Below, in pieces: positions 12,247 through 22,736 of a stretch of 64,000 bases of DNA. The DNA comes from Adineta ricciae (Eukaryota > Rotifera > Eurotatoria > Adinetida > Adinetidae), in NCBI GenBank assembly GCA_905250025.1, contig CAJNOJ010000040.1:310001-374000 (forward strand), in the 5' to 3' direction. The notes under the pieces are model-generated. The model was not told the DNA's origin, did not search any database, and saw nothing but the letters and a program-made list of their open reading frames with translations. The translations under genes and the position numbers were made by a program. Each line of letters opens with the position of its first letter. Positions within the stretch are counted from its first letter, which is position 1.

Positions 12247-12308
12247 TTTTGTTATTCGTAACTTATAGCAATTTTAAAAAGGTATTTATGATACTTTCGA
12301 TCATCAAA

Positions 12309-12314
12309 AATAAA
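12309..12314 (+). terminator. Poly(A) signal AATAAA
   Basis: Canonical AATAAA about 63 nt after the GDSL esterase stop and well before the next ATG. Confidence 0.5.
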
Positions 12315-12400
12315 CCTAGAGAATTATATGTCATTCAGTGATAATAGACATGAAAGAGGCAAACAACCGTCTTATCAGTTAAATGATAAACTTAGTAGAA

Positions 12401-12408
12401 TATATAAA
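12401..12408 (+). promoter_or_regulatory. Candidate TATA box of the carboxylesterase gene
   Basis: TATATAAA lies 98 bp before the ATG at 12506 and is the strongest such match in this spacer. Confidence 0.4.
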
Positions 12409-12505
12409 CATTTATCTTCACTATTCACTCTTGCAGTAAAAGTAAAACAACCTACATCATAGTACAATTGCAATATTCTAAAAATCTCTGACTATAACAA
12501 TAATA

Positions 12506-14200
12506 TTGTCAACTATGTTCATCAGTACCAAAGGTAAACTCTTGCTTTTGATATCATTGAGTCTTTTGCTGGTCACAGTCAGCAATGCTTCACCCACTGC
12601 TCAAACTCATCAAGGCATTTATGTTGGTCATCAAGTAAGAATCAATGAAACCAGTGTTAATGTCTGGTATGGAATACCGTATGCTCAGCAGCCGATAGGT
12701 AATCTTAGATGGATGCCGCCACAAACTCTTGGTGAAGCCAATGGTACTAAAGATGCGTACATTCCCAATGCGTGTCCTCAAACGAATGCTTATGGAATCC
12801 CAATTACAGAGGCTTGTCTCACATTGAATGTGTACGCTCCAGATAATGCAACGAATTTGCCTGTGTATGTTTGGATTCATGGTGGCAGTTTCATATCGGG
12901 AGCGGGTGCCGAGTATGATGCAGTAGCATTCATTAGTACAACTATGCAACACTCTATTCCTGTAGTTTTTGTAACTATTAACTATCGACTTGGCCTTTTG
13001 GGTTTTCTCGCAGATAAAGGTTTGTATGATGAGCGGTCAGGTATGAACAATAAAAGTACTACTGGTAATTATGGTGTATTGGATCAAATGATGGCATTGG
13101 ATTGGATAAAGAAGAACATTCGTGGTTTCGGTGGTGATGCCGAACAAATCACCATTGGGGGCGAAAGTGCTGGTGGTGCTAGTGTAACCATTTTGTTAAC
13201 TTCATCGTTAGTTACAAATGGTACATTTCAGAGAGCGATTATACAAAGCGGCGCCGTCTGGCCTAATGCTGTAAGCTATTTACAGGATGCTATTAACGCA
13301 ACCGGTAATGTTTTACGATTACTAACGAATTGTAAGACTCTACAATGTCTACGAAATCTAACAACGGAAGAAATTCTTACTGTTCAGTACATCATTGGAT
13401 CGAAGAGCATTTTCTCTCTAGCCGCTAACCCAGTTATTGATAATTATGTGATCGATGACACGATGGAGAATAATTATGTGAAAGGAAAATTTCAAAAGGT
13501 TCCAGTACTCATTGGTGCAAACACGAATGAATCATCTCTGTTCACATGTCCTGCTTTCAATGGTTCAGCCAGTATTATTCAAGTTCAAGCGTTTTTCCAT
13601 TCATCATACAATGCCACTATTGTTGATAGAATTCCATCCATCTATGGTCCTATCGCTGCTGCTAACCATCCATTAACTTATCTGAATATTGTATTCAGTA
13701 ATTCTTGGTTACATTGTGGATCTAGACGCGTCGCTTCAGCATTCTCTAAACATGGTTTACCGTCGTATTTCTATACATACAATCATCTCATACCCGTAGC
13801 GCCACCATGTTTTGGTGTTGCTCATGCTGCTGAACTCGTCATGCTCTTTCCCACCGCTCTTTCGACTTTATTTCCACATTATAATTTTACTGTAGAAGAA
13901 CAGCAGTTTTCCACCAGTATGATGATATACTGGGCTAACTTCATTCGCACATCAAATCCAAATTACTCGGGAAATTTAACGACCTGGAATGCTTATGAAA
14001 CATCGAGTGACAACGATTTCGTTCTCGACATTGATTCTCAAACGAGAAATTTTTATTATAATGGCACGTGCTCACATTTTTGGGATTTATATGCTGTCAC
14101 AAATCAATACCAAATATCGTCTGCAATGAAATCGAATCAAATAATGAACTATCACATGTTTAGTTTTGCTGGTATTTTGCTAATATTCATTTCTATTTAA
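12506..14200 (+). CDS. Secreted type-B carboxylesterase, probably GPI-anchored
   Basis: Type-B carboxylesterases (alpha/beta hydrolase, COesterase family) hydrolyse carboxylic esters. This is an intronless 564-residue protein. A signal peptide spans 1-28 (KLLLLISLSLLLVTVSNA). The core contains VWYGIPYAQQPIGNLRW, the oxyanion-hole HGGSF (125-129), FVTINYRLGLLGFL and the nucleophile elbow GGESAGG with Ser221. Acid Glu342 lies in GANTNESSLF and His440 in FGVAHAAEL. The GVAHAAEL form of the His motif resembles the large non-cholinesterase group. The protein ends in a hydrophobic segment (MFSFAGILLIFISI) with small residues upstream, typical of a GPI signal. It has many N-glycosylation sequons. 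Length is normal and the triad complete. Lack of introns in an intron-rich region suggests a foreign or retroposed origin (inference). Confidence 0.93.
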   Translation: MSTMFISTKGKLLLLISLSLLLVTVSNASPTAQTHQGIYVGHQVRINETSVNVWYGIPYAQQPIGNLRWMPPQTLGEANGTKDAYIPNACPQTNAYGIPITEACLTLNVYAPDNATNLPVYVWIHGGSFISGAGAEYDAVAFISTTMQHSIPVVFVTINYRLGLLGFLADKGLYDERSGMNNKSTTGNYGVLDQMMALDWIKKNIRGFGGDAEQITIGGESAGGASVTILLTSSLVTNGTFQRAIIQSGAVWPNAVSYLQDAINATGNVLRLLTNCKTLQCLRNLTTEEILTVQYIIGSKSIFSLAANPVIDNYVIDDTMENNYVKGKFQKVPVLIGANTNESSLFTCPAFNGSASIIQVQAFFHSSYNATIVDRIPSIYGPIAAANHPLTYLNIVFSNSWLHCGSRRVASAFSKHGLPSYFYTYNHLIPVAPPCFGVAHAAELVMLFPTALSTLFPHYNFTVEEQQFSTSMMIYWANFIRTSNPNYSGNLTTWNAYETSSDNDFVLDIDSQTRNFYYNGTCSHFWDLYAVTNQYQISSAMKSNQIMNYHMFSFAGILLIFISI

Positions 14201-14871
14201 TTTCAAATATTCGATTCATCGACAGCATACTGAAATCAACTTTTCGCTTCCTTCCATGATCGTTCTCACACCTATTCCAACTTAAATGTAGAAAGATTTG
14301 ACATTCATCATATTGAACACTGTAGTTCTAACTCAACACAGGGATGAATACGTAAAAGATCAATTATTAACTCGTATAGGCATCTGAACGAATTCACTTT
14401 TTGCATCAATAATGAATATGACCCAGATCATTTGTAAAAGAAGAAAGGAAAGAGAATAGAATGAAGTAACAAAACAATTTATATAGAATTTTATGACTTT
14501 TACGCCTTTCTTTTAGTTTTATTCCTTGCGCGATTTTCTTTTCGCTGTCGTTATTCGTCCTTGAAATGAATGTCGTCGACACAGCAATCAACTTTGTTTC
14601 CTTTCCTATGTTCGGAACATTGACTTTGTTTAACATCATAAGAGCAATGAATGATGAAAATGTACAGCATAGAATTTTCTGTTGTTGATTGAATCAAAAT
14701 GAACGTAAGTAAATAAACAATTGATCAGCTCTACATCGAATTTTTGTTTCACTTATGTCGATCAGATGGAGATTAATAATACTTGTCCTTCAACAACTAT
14801 TTACAAACACTGTTCAACGTAACAGAACACATTCAATGCCATACTGATAACTGTGTTTACTTTTATTGAAG
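14201..14871. other. Intergenic; possible first exon of the protease
   Basis: AT-rich. An ATGAAC|GTAAGT donor-like site at about 14701 could belong to a first exon of the downstream protease, but its phase does not fit the exon beginning at 14872, so the true start is unresolved. No other gene seen. Confidence 0.4.
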
Positions 14872-16384
14872 ATCACGACGATTTCTTGTGGGTGTATTAC
14901 TTGTTTTTCTTTTATTTGTTGTGACAGGCATCATATTAATAGTGCTTGCTAGTATAAGTATGTTTATTGTCAATCTGTCAGACGTCAATTGATCGATATT
15001 ATCTGTTCATTCTTAGAACCGTGTCTTTTTGTAAGATGCCATTCGAGAGCATCACTTTGCATCAATCGCTCACCATTCAAAGGGCAATGCATTTGCGACT
15101 CTTATTCAGCTGGTAATGGTCGAACAGTCTGTGATGGTAACTCGAAGGGATAAGAAGTAATAGTTGATTTTCATTTGTTCACGTAGACTGCGGTCTTGTA
15201 TATACTCGGCCAAACGCGCGTATTATTGGTGGCGTAGACGCAGATGCACACAGTTGGCCATTTGCTGTTCTCATTCAACAACGCTACAAAAGAACGGTGA
15301 CAGTTGATGACGATACTTTTCTGGTAATGTTTCATGAAAGTTTCAATAAGATTGAATGATAATTTCGTTTTTGTGTATTAGGTATCAACAACATGGATGT
15401 GTGGAGGAACCTTAATCAATCATCAAACAGTTGTAACTGCAGTCGGTTCAATCTCTTGAATCTTTCGTATATGTTTCAATATTTTGTTACAGGCACATTG
15501 TTTGAAAACCGCTGGGGATACGTAAGTTCGCTATAGAAAAGAAAACGATTGTTTCCATTTAAATTTATAAACGATTCTATGTGGTTTAGTTTCAATTATC
15601 GATCCTTTGTGTTTCCAATTGTCTGGAATAAATATTACTCAAATATTGAAAGTGTAAATATATTTTCTACATCCAAATTCTGAATATTAACCGTTCATTC
15701 ATTCAGACGATCGAAGTGAGCGTTGGTTTACATGATCGACGAAAGAAACCTGGACGACGTACTATTAAAGTTCAAGAAGTGATTATCGTAAGAAACTTGA
15801 AAATTTTAGTTGTCTTTTCTTAATCAGATCGAAATTGATCTTCGAAGCATCCATCGTACAGTCAGCAGAACCTTTTCAATGACATTGCTATTGTCAAATT
15901 AGAAGAGTACATTCAACCATCAGTGAATGTTCAATTCGTTTGTTTACCCTATTTGTTGTCTAATATCAATGTTAGTGGAATCGTTGTCGGTTTTGGCGAT
16001 ACAGTTCCTGGTGCCAATCAAGGTGAGATTGATAAATGGATAGAAATGATCAATCGTAACTCGAGTTTATAACTAGGCTCATTGACTTTGAAACAAGTGA
16101 ATTTGACGATATATCCAAATGATTTCTGTGACAATGTTTCGCCTTTGACAACGAAAAATTGGACCACACAGATATGCTGTGGCGATTTGAATGGAGAGCG
16201 TGATGCTTGTCAAGGTGATAGTGGTGGGGGTTTGTTTGTTCAGCAGAATTTGTCCAGTGTACTTCGGTATACGATTCATGGAATTGTTTCCTATGGTGAA
16301 CAATGTGCTAGTCCCATGAAACCAGGTATTTACACACGTGTGTCAAGTTATTTACAATGGATTCAAGAGAACAGTAACTTTTGA
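14872..16384 (+). CDS. Transmembrane serine protease with EGF-like and trypsin domains (5' end unresolved)
   Basis: A type II transmembrane-like serine protease spread over about eight short exons. Exon 14872-14957 encodes a TM helix (LVGVLLVFLLFVVTGIILIVLAS). Exon 15017-15136 encodes an EGF-like module with cysteines in CLFVRC, SLCIN, GQCICD and TVCDD. The peptidase domain starts at ARIIGGVDAD after an activation site. The catalytic His is in TAAHCL (split by an intron near 15440-15493), Asp in FNDIAIVKL and Ser in DACQGDSGGG. The Asp six residues before Ser implies trypsin-like cleavage after Arg/Lys. The protein ends VSSYLQWIQENSNF. The usual GDSGGP is GDSGGG here. The initiating Met was not found, so the span is partial at the 5' side. 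Likely an extracellular processing protease. Confidence 0.83.
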
Positions 16385-16718
16385 TATGGCAGGAAACTAA
16401 TCTGTTTTGTCGTTTGTGTTGTATATAAACTAGAATGTTTGCTCGAAAATGATAACTATTAAAGACATTTTCATTAGTATCACTATGCAGGTATTCATAC
16501 AAGTACATGATACCAGAGAGAAGTGTTCGACAGTTCGAGTAGTCATACGTCTTGGATGGAAAGTTCAACATGATTTAACTTGAGAAACTATATAAACAGA
16601 TTCTGTCATTTATTTGAACTTTATACCATAAGACATATTGTAACATACAAAAAAATACGTATACACAATTACTTTGTATATCTTCTGTAAAATAAATCTG
16701 ACATTCCATCGCATTGTC
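16385..16718. other. Intergenic between convergent genes
   Basis: Converging 3' UTRs of the protease (+) and the 53BP1-like gene (-). AT-rich; TTTATT near 16609 gives a minus-strand AATAAA. No gene seen. Confidence 0.5.
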
Positions 16719-19700
16719 CTAATCTCCATTATTACCATTCGCTTTCGAATCCTTGTCTGGTAGAACTAATCTGTATTTTTCCCAGTTTTGCACTTCGCCC
16801 TAGAGTTATCAATTCAACAAAACAATGTCATCTCGGAATCTGTCTATCATACGTTTTCAATAGATTCATTGATCCATTTGTAATTCACACAAGGTATATT
16901 CGCTTTCTTGGCATCGAACAACTTCGCTGTCTTTCGTGCTTTATCCGAGATGAGATAAACATTGTCACGGCGGTTCTAAGAAATACCTGCGGTAGACAAC
17001 CGAAGTTACGATGATTTCTTTACTTACAGCATTCGGAAGCTTTTCAATGACTTTTCCAGCGTGACTTTCGATGCAAGTTTGAATTTCAGCTCGAGCACCG
17101 ATTGATTCTAAATATCGAGCTATCGTAATAACGAAAAAGAATGGAAGTAACGAACAGTCTTACCATTGAAACCTGTAAGAAGAAAGTGCATTGAATTGAA
17201 CAGTTTTGTTTGACGCGTTGGTGTAAAAGCTACAAATATATTTTCCTGTTATAGGAGTGTAAAGGTATAATGAATCTTACTTGATCGTTGACTTTTAGTT
17301 GGTGACGATGTAGTTACAGATTTACTTTTCTTATTGGGTGATGAAGGTATCACGGATGTTCGTTTACGCTTTCCTTGAGCATTCGTTGTTGTTTCTAACA
17401 AACCGAATAGATTAAATTGATCAATTTCATATAAAAAAACAAACTTACCTTCTGCATGCTTATTCATATTGGTTACTAAATCTTCTGCTTGCTCAGCAGT
17501 TAACGAGATAAATGGCAATGGATACCATCTTTCTTTACCATTTATTTCCACTACATAACCAATATTACCAGTTTTCCTTTTTTTAATCAAACGTTTGATA
17601 ATTCCACTCTTGAAATCTTCATCAGCAACTTGTGCTTGAACCACTTGATTCACATCCAAATAACTTCGAGAGATCACATCTTGCGCTTTCACCGAACGTC
17701 TACCACCATCGTCATACTCAATCATACATCTGAACACAATACCATTCAATAAGGATACATAAGAGGGATCGTCTAATTACTTGTCACCATTGATATTTCC
17801 GACAATACCAGGATAGAAATGACCATCGAGCCATTTGGCATACACTCGTGAACCTTTTTTCAATGCTTGTCCCGATGTATTCGTCGGTACGAAATCTTCA
17901 CCACTGATATTATCAGTTGGTTCATCTTCATCATCATCGTCCTCATCACTTTTGTTCTTCTTATCATCACCAGATTCCTCAGTTGATTCCACATGGATCA
18001 CATCGTCATCATCACTAATAATGTTAATAATGATCTATACACACAGCTTCACATGGTTTTATGCATTACCTTCGTATCGCTTTTGATTTTTTGGGTGAAA
18101 CGACAGTCGGAGTTGGCTTTCTGAAACGAATGAAGGTATTGAATGATTTCTGAATGGTTCTGATTTATGCTACTAACAAACTTCTTGATTGTCTTTTGGG
18201 TGTCACTTGTTTTGCTGATTTTTTCGTGGCACTTTGCGCTATTTGAGTAGCTTTAGTCGTTTTTTGAACAGTTTTGTTATCGGATGGTGGCCATGATTCT
18301 ATTCGAGTTGTTGTATTTTCCTCGACAATACGCTGTTGAAAAAGTTGTTTTTGTTTCATAGTAGAGGAAAGAAGTCGAAACTTACTTCTAGAAGTAGGTC
18401 GCGTGATAAAACCCGTCCTTTGCGATCAACTTGTACAGTATATCGCCGTAATGTTTTCGAAATCGATTCTTTAATGACGATTTCTTCTTCTTCCCGCTAA
18501 AAGAGGTTTGGAACAGGATACAGAAAATGATTCAATTTAGTGACACTTACAACGGTTGTATTTGATTCATTAACATTATTATTATTCGATGCTGCTGTTG
18601 TTAATTTACCAAGAATAGCCTCGAATTTGTCCATTGTTGGTTGACTCAACGCATACGCTACTTTGGACTTGGGTGAAATCTAGAACCCAACACATATCAA
18701 GTAATTTGGAATATCAAAAGACAAGGAAAATACTGCTGTTTTGTTTTGCGCTGGCGACAATAGTTTTGTTGATGTTTCGCTAGCTGGAGTAGGTTCGTGA
18801 TTACTGGGCATTGGTGTTTGATGCGATTCAATTATACCATCACTACCAAGTGAAACTTGTGCATCGCTGGTGTCCATAGGTTCCTCTTTTGGTTTGTCAT
18901 CAAAGTCTATCATATAATTTTAAGGATTATCAGTGAAAAAACAAATTGTAGTCGATAGAATTACTTTCTTCCTCTGGATGATTGACCTCGTCTACCGTCG
19001 TTAATATGTTGATTGGATTTGGTCTAGAGAGACTTTGACTTCAATATATTCCGTTTATAGAATGAGCACCTACTGTGCATCCTCAACATTTGCTGTTTCG
19101 TGAAGACTTGCTGCTGGTGAGACATAGAGTCGTAAATCTAAAAGATTCGAACTAAATGAGATTTCGATAATACCGACGATTACTATTCGTAGCAGTTGGA
19201 ACTTCAAGTTCAGTGGTAGCGACATTCTAAATCGACAGAAGACTAAAGTGTTATTAGTTTTATTTCGAATACCAACGAACCAAATTTGATTTTGATGATG
19301 GTTCGGGTAATGAAATGTCCTATGAAAAATGAAGTATGTACAATTGGAAAGCTTACTCCTAAAGAATTAATACCTCTCTATTAGCTTGCGTGTCAAGCAC
19401 TATTAATTCTAGATTTCAAATCGGAATGACGTATTGAATCATAGAATAACTTTTGATTACCTTGTTCAGCTGAAATACTACTTCCATCGGTTAGTGTTGA
19501 TTGAGCTGCCGGTAGTCGAATAACAAATGGCTGTAAAAAGAAAAGAAATAGGAAGTCTTGATGTTTTTCACTGATTATCGATAAGTTGTCAATTCATACC
19601 GTAGTAGACAATAAAGTATTTTGAGTATCAACAGTAATCGATGATGTTTCATTTGATACTTCATTATCTGTTACCGGTTGTGAATAATTTTGCGTGTCTG

Positions 19701-20078
19701 CTAGCATTATATCAGCTTCGGCATTTGTTACCTGTAATATCATAACAATCGATTGATACTTATACAAATTTCAAAGCTATTCTGCGAAATCATTCGTTAT
19801 GAAATCTAACCTGTTCCATTGGATTTTGATTTTCTTTCGCTTGATCTGCAAACAAATGATATAATCATCTGATACGTCGAAAATTTTCTATCAACCTGCC
19901 ACGGATACTGGTTTCTCAGTTCGAGCTGCTGACTGTTTATTTCGATAGGAATGTTCACTATAAAAAAAACATCATAGATTAGAATCGAAAATGAATAGCT
20001 ATACTTGAATGTTTCTTGCGTTTCGTAATTCAATGAGATAATATCTTCACTGCCAGCAATATCATTATATTCCGACAT
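16719..20078 (-). CDS. TP53BP1: 53BP1-like DNA-damage mediator: SQ/TQ-rich region, tandem Tudor, single BRCT
   Basis: 53BP1 reads H4K20me2 at double-strand breaks and favours end joining. The N-terminal half (MSEYNDIAGSEDIISLNYETQETF onward) is disordered, with repeated SQ/TQ sites such as ETQETF, DTQNY and YSQPV, which suit ATM/ATR phosphorylation. Near 18001-17450 a tandem Tudor is encoded: GSRVYAKWLDGHFYPG and MIEYDDGG (aromatic cage Trp and the key Asp), then VVQAQVADEDFKSGIIKRL and KERWYPLPFISL, in the order found in vertebrate 53BP1. A basic KRKRTSVIPSSPNKKSK segment precedes one BRCT (FHLLTGFN-like start, AGKVIEKL, VYLISDKARKTAK, IPCVNYKWINESIE). The protein stops shortly after YRLVLPD, where vertebrate proteins continue into a second BRCT. 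About 15 short introns were partly traced; the middle exons are approximate. Confidence 0.83.
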
Positions 20079-20222
20079 CTGAAAGATGACAAAATCGATT
20101 TTTTTTTTTTATTGTTCATACATATATAGAGAGAGATATCCCAAAAGGAGAATAAACTTCGATGAGTATTATTATACAAAAAACATTAAGTATACATCAA
20201 AAAGAGTTTTAAAGAAATTGGT

Positions 20223-20754
20223 TCAAGATTGGGCGGCACCTATGAAAAAAAGCACAATGGAAAAAATGTGGTTCGATTTCGATATGGTAAAATTACTTTT
20301 TCCATCGCATGCAACAATCTTCACTTTGTCGACACGGGGTATATTCGATGATGCTGTGTTATGTTGTTGAGCTTGATTACCCTCTCTGACAGAGAACTCG
20401 TTCAGTACCAGTGTCCAAACATTGTCACAAAAACGATAGGTGCTTAATTTTCCCTGCATAGACGAAAAATACACTTGAACGTGTTTCCTACGCAAACGTA
20501 TTTCGATCTTTCTTTTACCGTGAATTGAACTTTTTTGGTAATTCGCTTGTCAAGTACTGCATTAATAGATCGGTCAAATTCACTGAGAACTTTGCCAGCT
20601 GCTTGTTCAGTCAATTGACCTTGCTACAGAAAAGAAAACAAAAGTATGCATTTGAGAAAGTGCACTTTTGCTTATTAACCGTAATCATGTCTTCTAATGT
20701 TTCTTGCAATGTCACACCTAATGTTGTATTACGATACAGTTGATAATTGGCCAT
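20223..20754 (-). CDS. GTF2A2: Transcription initiation factor IIA gamma subunit
   Basis: The TFIIA small subunit stabilises TBP on promoters in the RNA polymerase II preinitiation complex. Four exons. [20 protein letters not shown] opens the protein and is near identical to animal TFIIA gamma. Exon 2 gives [20 protein letters not shown] and exon 3 [19 protein letters not shown] followed by [13 protein letters not shown] last small exon is reached through an intron ending TTCATAG and adds SAAQS before the stop. Length is about 120 residues versus ~109 in human. Extra residues ([15 protein letters not shown]) sit between VRE and VDKVKI, where human has a short loop. The gene is 145 bp upstream of the 53BP1-like gene on the same strand. 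Confidence 0.95.
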
Positions 20755-21023
20755 TTCGACAGCAGTTCTCACTATCAGAACCTATGACAAATAGAATCAA
20801 GTCGAATACGACTATTATAAATATTTTAATAGGCAGATTGGAACGTGTATTACACTATGATGGTGCAAGAGAAAAAATCCGACGAACAGACGTTTCAAAA
20901 AACGTTCGTTCAACACATTTTCATTGATTATTTGCTGAGACCAACCGCATTTGATATGTGAATATATATGTCGCCACAGTATTTTTCTGCACGTGTTGAC
21001 AACACGAGCCTGCTCTGTGAGGT

Positions 21024-21031
21024 TATATAAA
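21024..21031 (+). promoter_or_regulatory. TATA box of the SDR gene
   Basis: TATATAAA lies 77 bp before the ATG at 21101. It is well separated from the divergent TFIIA gene and is the clearest TATA match in the window. Confidence 0.5.
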
Positions 21032-21100
21032 GTGTGTTGTGTGCCTTCTACTTCGCTTCATTTCTTAGAATTCCGATTGCAGTTAATAAGCTTTTGCAAC

Positions 21101-22568
21101 ATGCCGAAATACGATCTTCATGGTGATCCAATGAAGGTAAACTCTGATTCGAATAATAACACTAGAGTCAGTCATGTTGCTGTTCTTATGCGTACCTTTA
21201 GGCTGGTCCTCAACCAAAATTCAAACCGCAAGAACAAGATTCACCTGGTTTCGAATCGAAAATGGATCCACTTCCAGACTACGGTCTCGATAGTTACAAA
21301 GGTTCGGGCAAACTTCAAGATAAAGTTGCTGTTATCACTGGTAAATAACATCGAAATGATTTGCAAATCAGAATATGTTCTTTGCTATCTTATGCGCGTT
21401 TCCAGGTGGTGATTCTGGCATTGGCCGAGCTGTTGCTTTAGCATACGCACGTGAAGGGGCAAACATTATCATTTCGTATTTAAACGAACATCACGACGCA
21501 CAAGAAATTCAACAAGCTGTCGAGAAAGAAGGCCGAGAATGTATTTTAGTGGTAAGTGTTTCGCTGAACTGTGTGTACCAATGCTTATATAATTTATTTT
21601 CTTGTAGCCTGGCGATATCAGCAACGTAAGTACTGATTTATCATGAACGACAAGGAAATTGAATGACTTTAGGACGAACAATGTCGACTTGTGATCGATG
21701 CTGCTGTATCCAAGTACAAACGAATTGACATCCTAGTCAACAATGCTGCTTATCAAGGAAAACAAGTAGTACGTTGATTCAGCTCAATAATTACATGCCA
21801 CTATTTGAAATGTATTTTTATCAGGATGATATCCAAGAACTCGATCATAAACGAGTAGAATATACATTCAAAACAAATATTATTGCCAGTAAATCAATGA
21901 ATGAAAAGACAACGCAATTAGTACGGTGCTTCTTTTTTTCCCTATAGTGTTTGATTTGGTACGATATGCAGTTCCACATATTCCAAAAGGTGGAGCAATC
22001 ATCAACGTCGGTTCAATTCAAGCGTAAGATTCCATCGGAGACTAGCTTCAAACTATGTTTACTGTATTTAGCTACGATCCATCGGCTGAAATCTTAGATT
22101 ATGCGGCCACAAAAGCTGCTATTGTTGGTTTTACAAAAGGTTTAGCTGATCAACTTATAGAAAAAGGCATTCGTGTTAATTGTGTCGCGGTAAATCAATG
22201 TTATGCTTTACTTTTCTCGTCGAAAGAAACAATTTTCATCTAGCCTGGCCCCGTTTGGACACCATTAGTCATTGCTTCCTTTAAAAAGGAAAAAAACGCC
22301 CAATTCGGTTCAAATTATCCCATTAAACGACCAGCACAACCCAGAGAATTAGCACCTTCATTTGTTTTCTTAGCTTCTGCGGCAGATTCATCCTATATAT
22401 CCGGGTAAGTTATTATCCTAATCTTATCCTTCTCATTCTGATTAAAATGCTCCTCCTTTTTCGCCATTCTTAGTGAAATTCTTGCCGGTAAGTTGACTAT
22501 TAATACATTTCTTGTCTATTTAATAAGCATTTTAATATTTAGTTACCGGTGGCAAACAAACTGCATAG
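21101..22568 (+). CDS. Short-chain dehydrogenase/reductase, YghA-like stress type, 11 exons
   Basis: A classical SDR oxidoreductase of 297 residues after splicing. The N-terminal extension (about residues 1-47, including FKPQEQDSPGFESKMDPLPD) and the motif GKLQDKVAVITGGDSGIGRA match the bacterial YghA/general-stress subgroup, also found in plants as glucose/ribitol dehydrogenase-like proteins. The dinucleotide motif is TGGDSGIG (58-65), with LVNNAA (134-139), active Ser189 in NVGSIQA, and Tyr202/Lys206 in YAATK. VAPGPVWTPL follows. The C-terminus SYISGEILAVTGGKQTA is complete. Ten introns of about 50-90 nt were traced and all keep the frame. Two exons are tiny: 21608-21625 (18 nt) and 22474-22487 (14 nt). 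Substrate unknown; the group is linked to stress and sugar-alcohol metabolism. Foreign origin is likely (inference). Confidence 0.93.
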
Positions 22569-22730
22569 GCAATTCCGACTCTACGAATGAATTCTCGCTG
22601 TTATTTTATAGGATTAGTATAATTTAATCTAGCTTTAACTTTTTTCCCGAATGGACTCTTTATTATGTATACAAGCTGTACATTTGTAACAGATGATTTC
22701 TGTTTTGCGCAAGAAAATTATCTGTATAAA

Positions 22731-22736
22731 AATAAA
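22731..22736 (+). terminator. Poly(A) signal AATAAA of the SDR gene
   Basis: AATAAA about 165 nt after the SDR stop codon; the only canonical hexamer seen in the proximal 3' flank. Confidence 0.4.

Noticed and set aside
12590-12952. 120-codon antisense frame in the carboxylesterase
   Set aside because: Shadow of the strong sense gene with catalytic residues intact.
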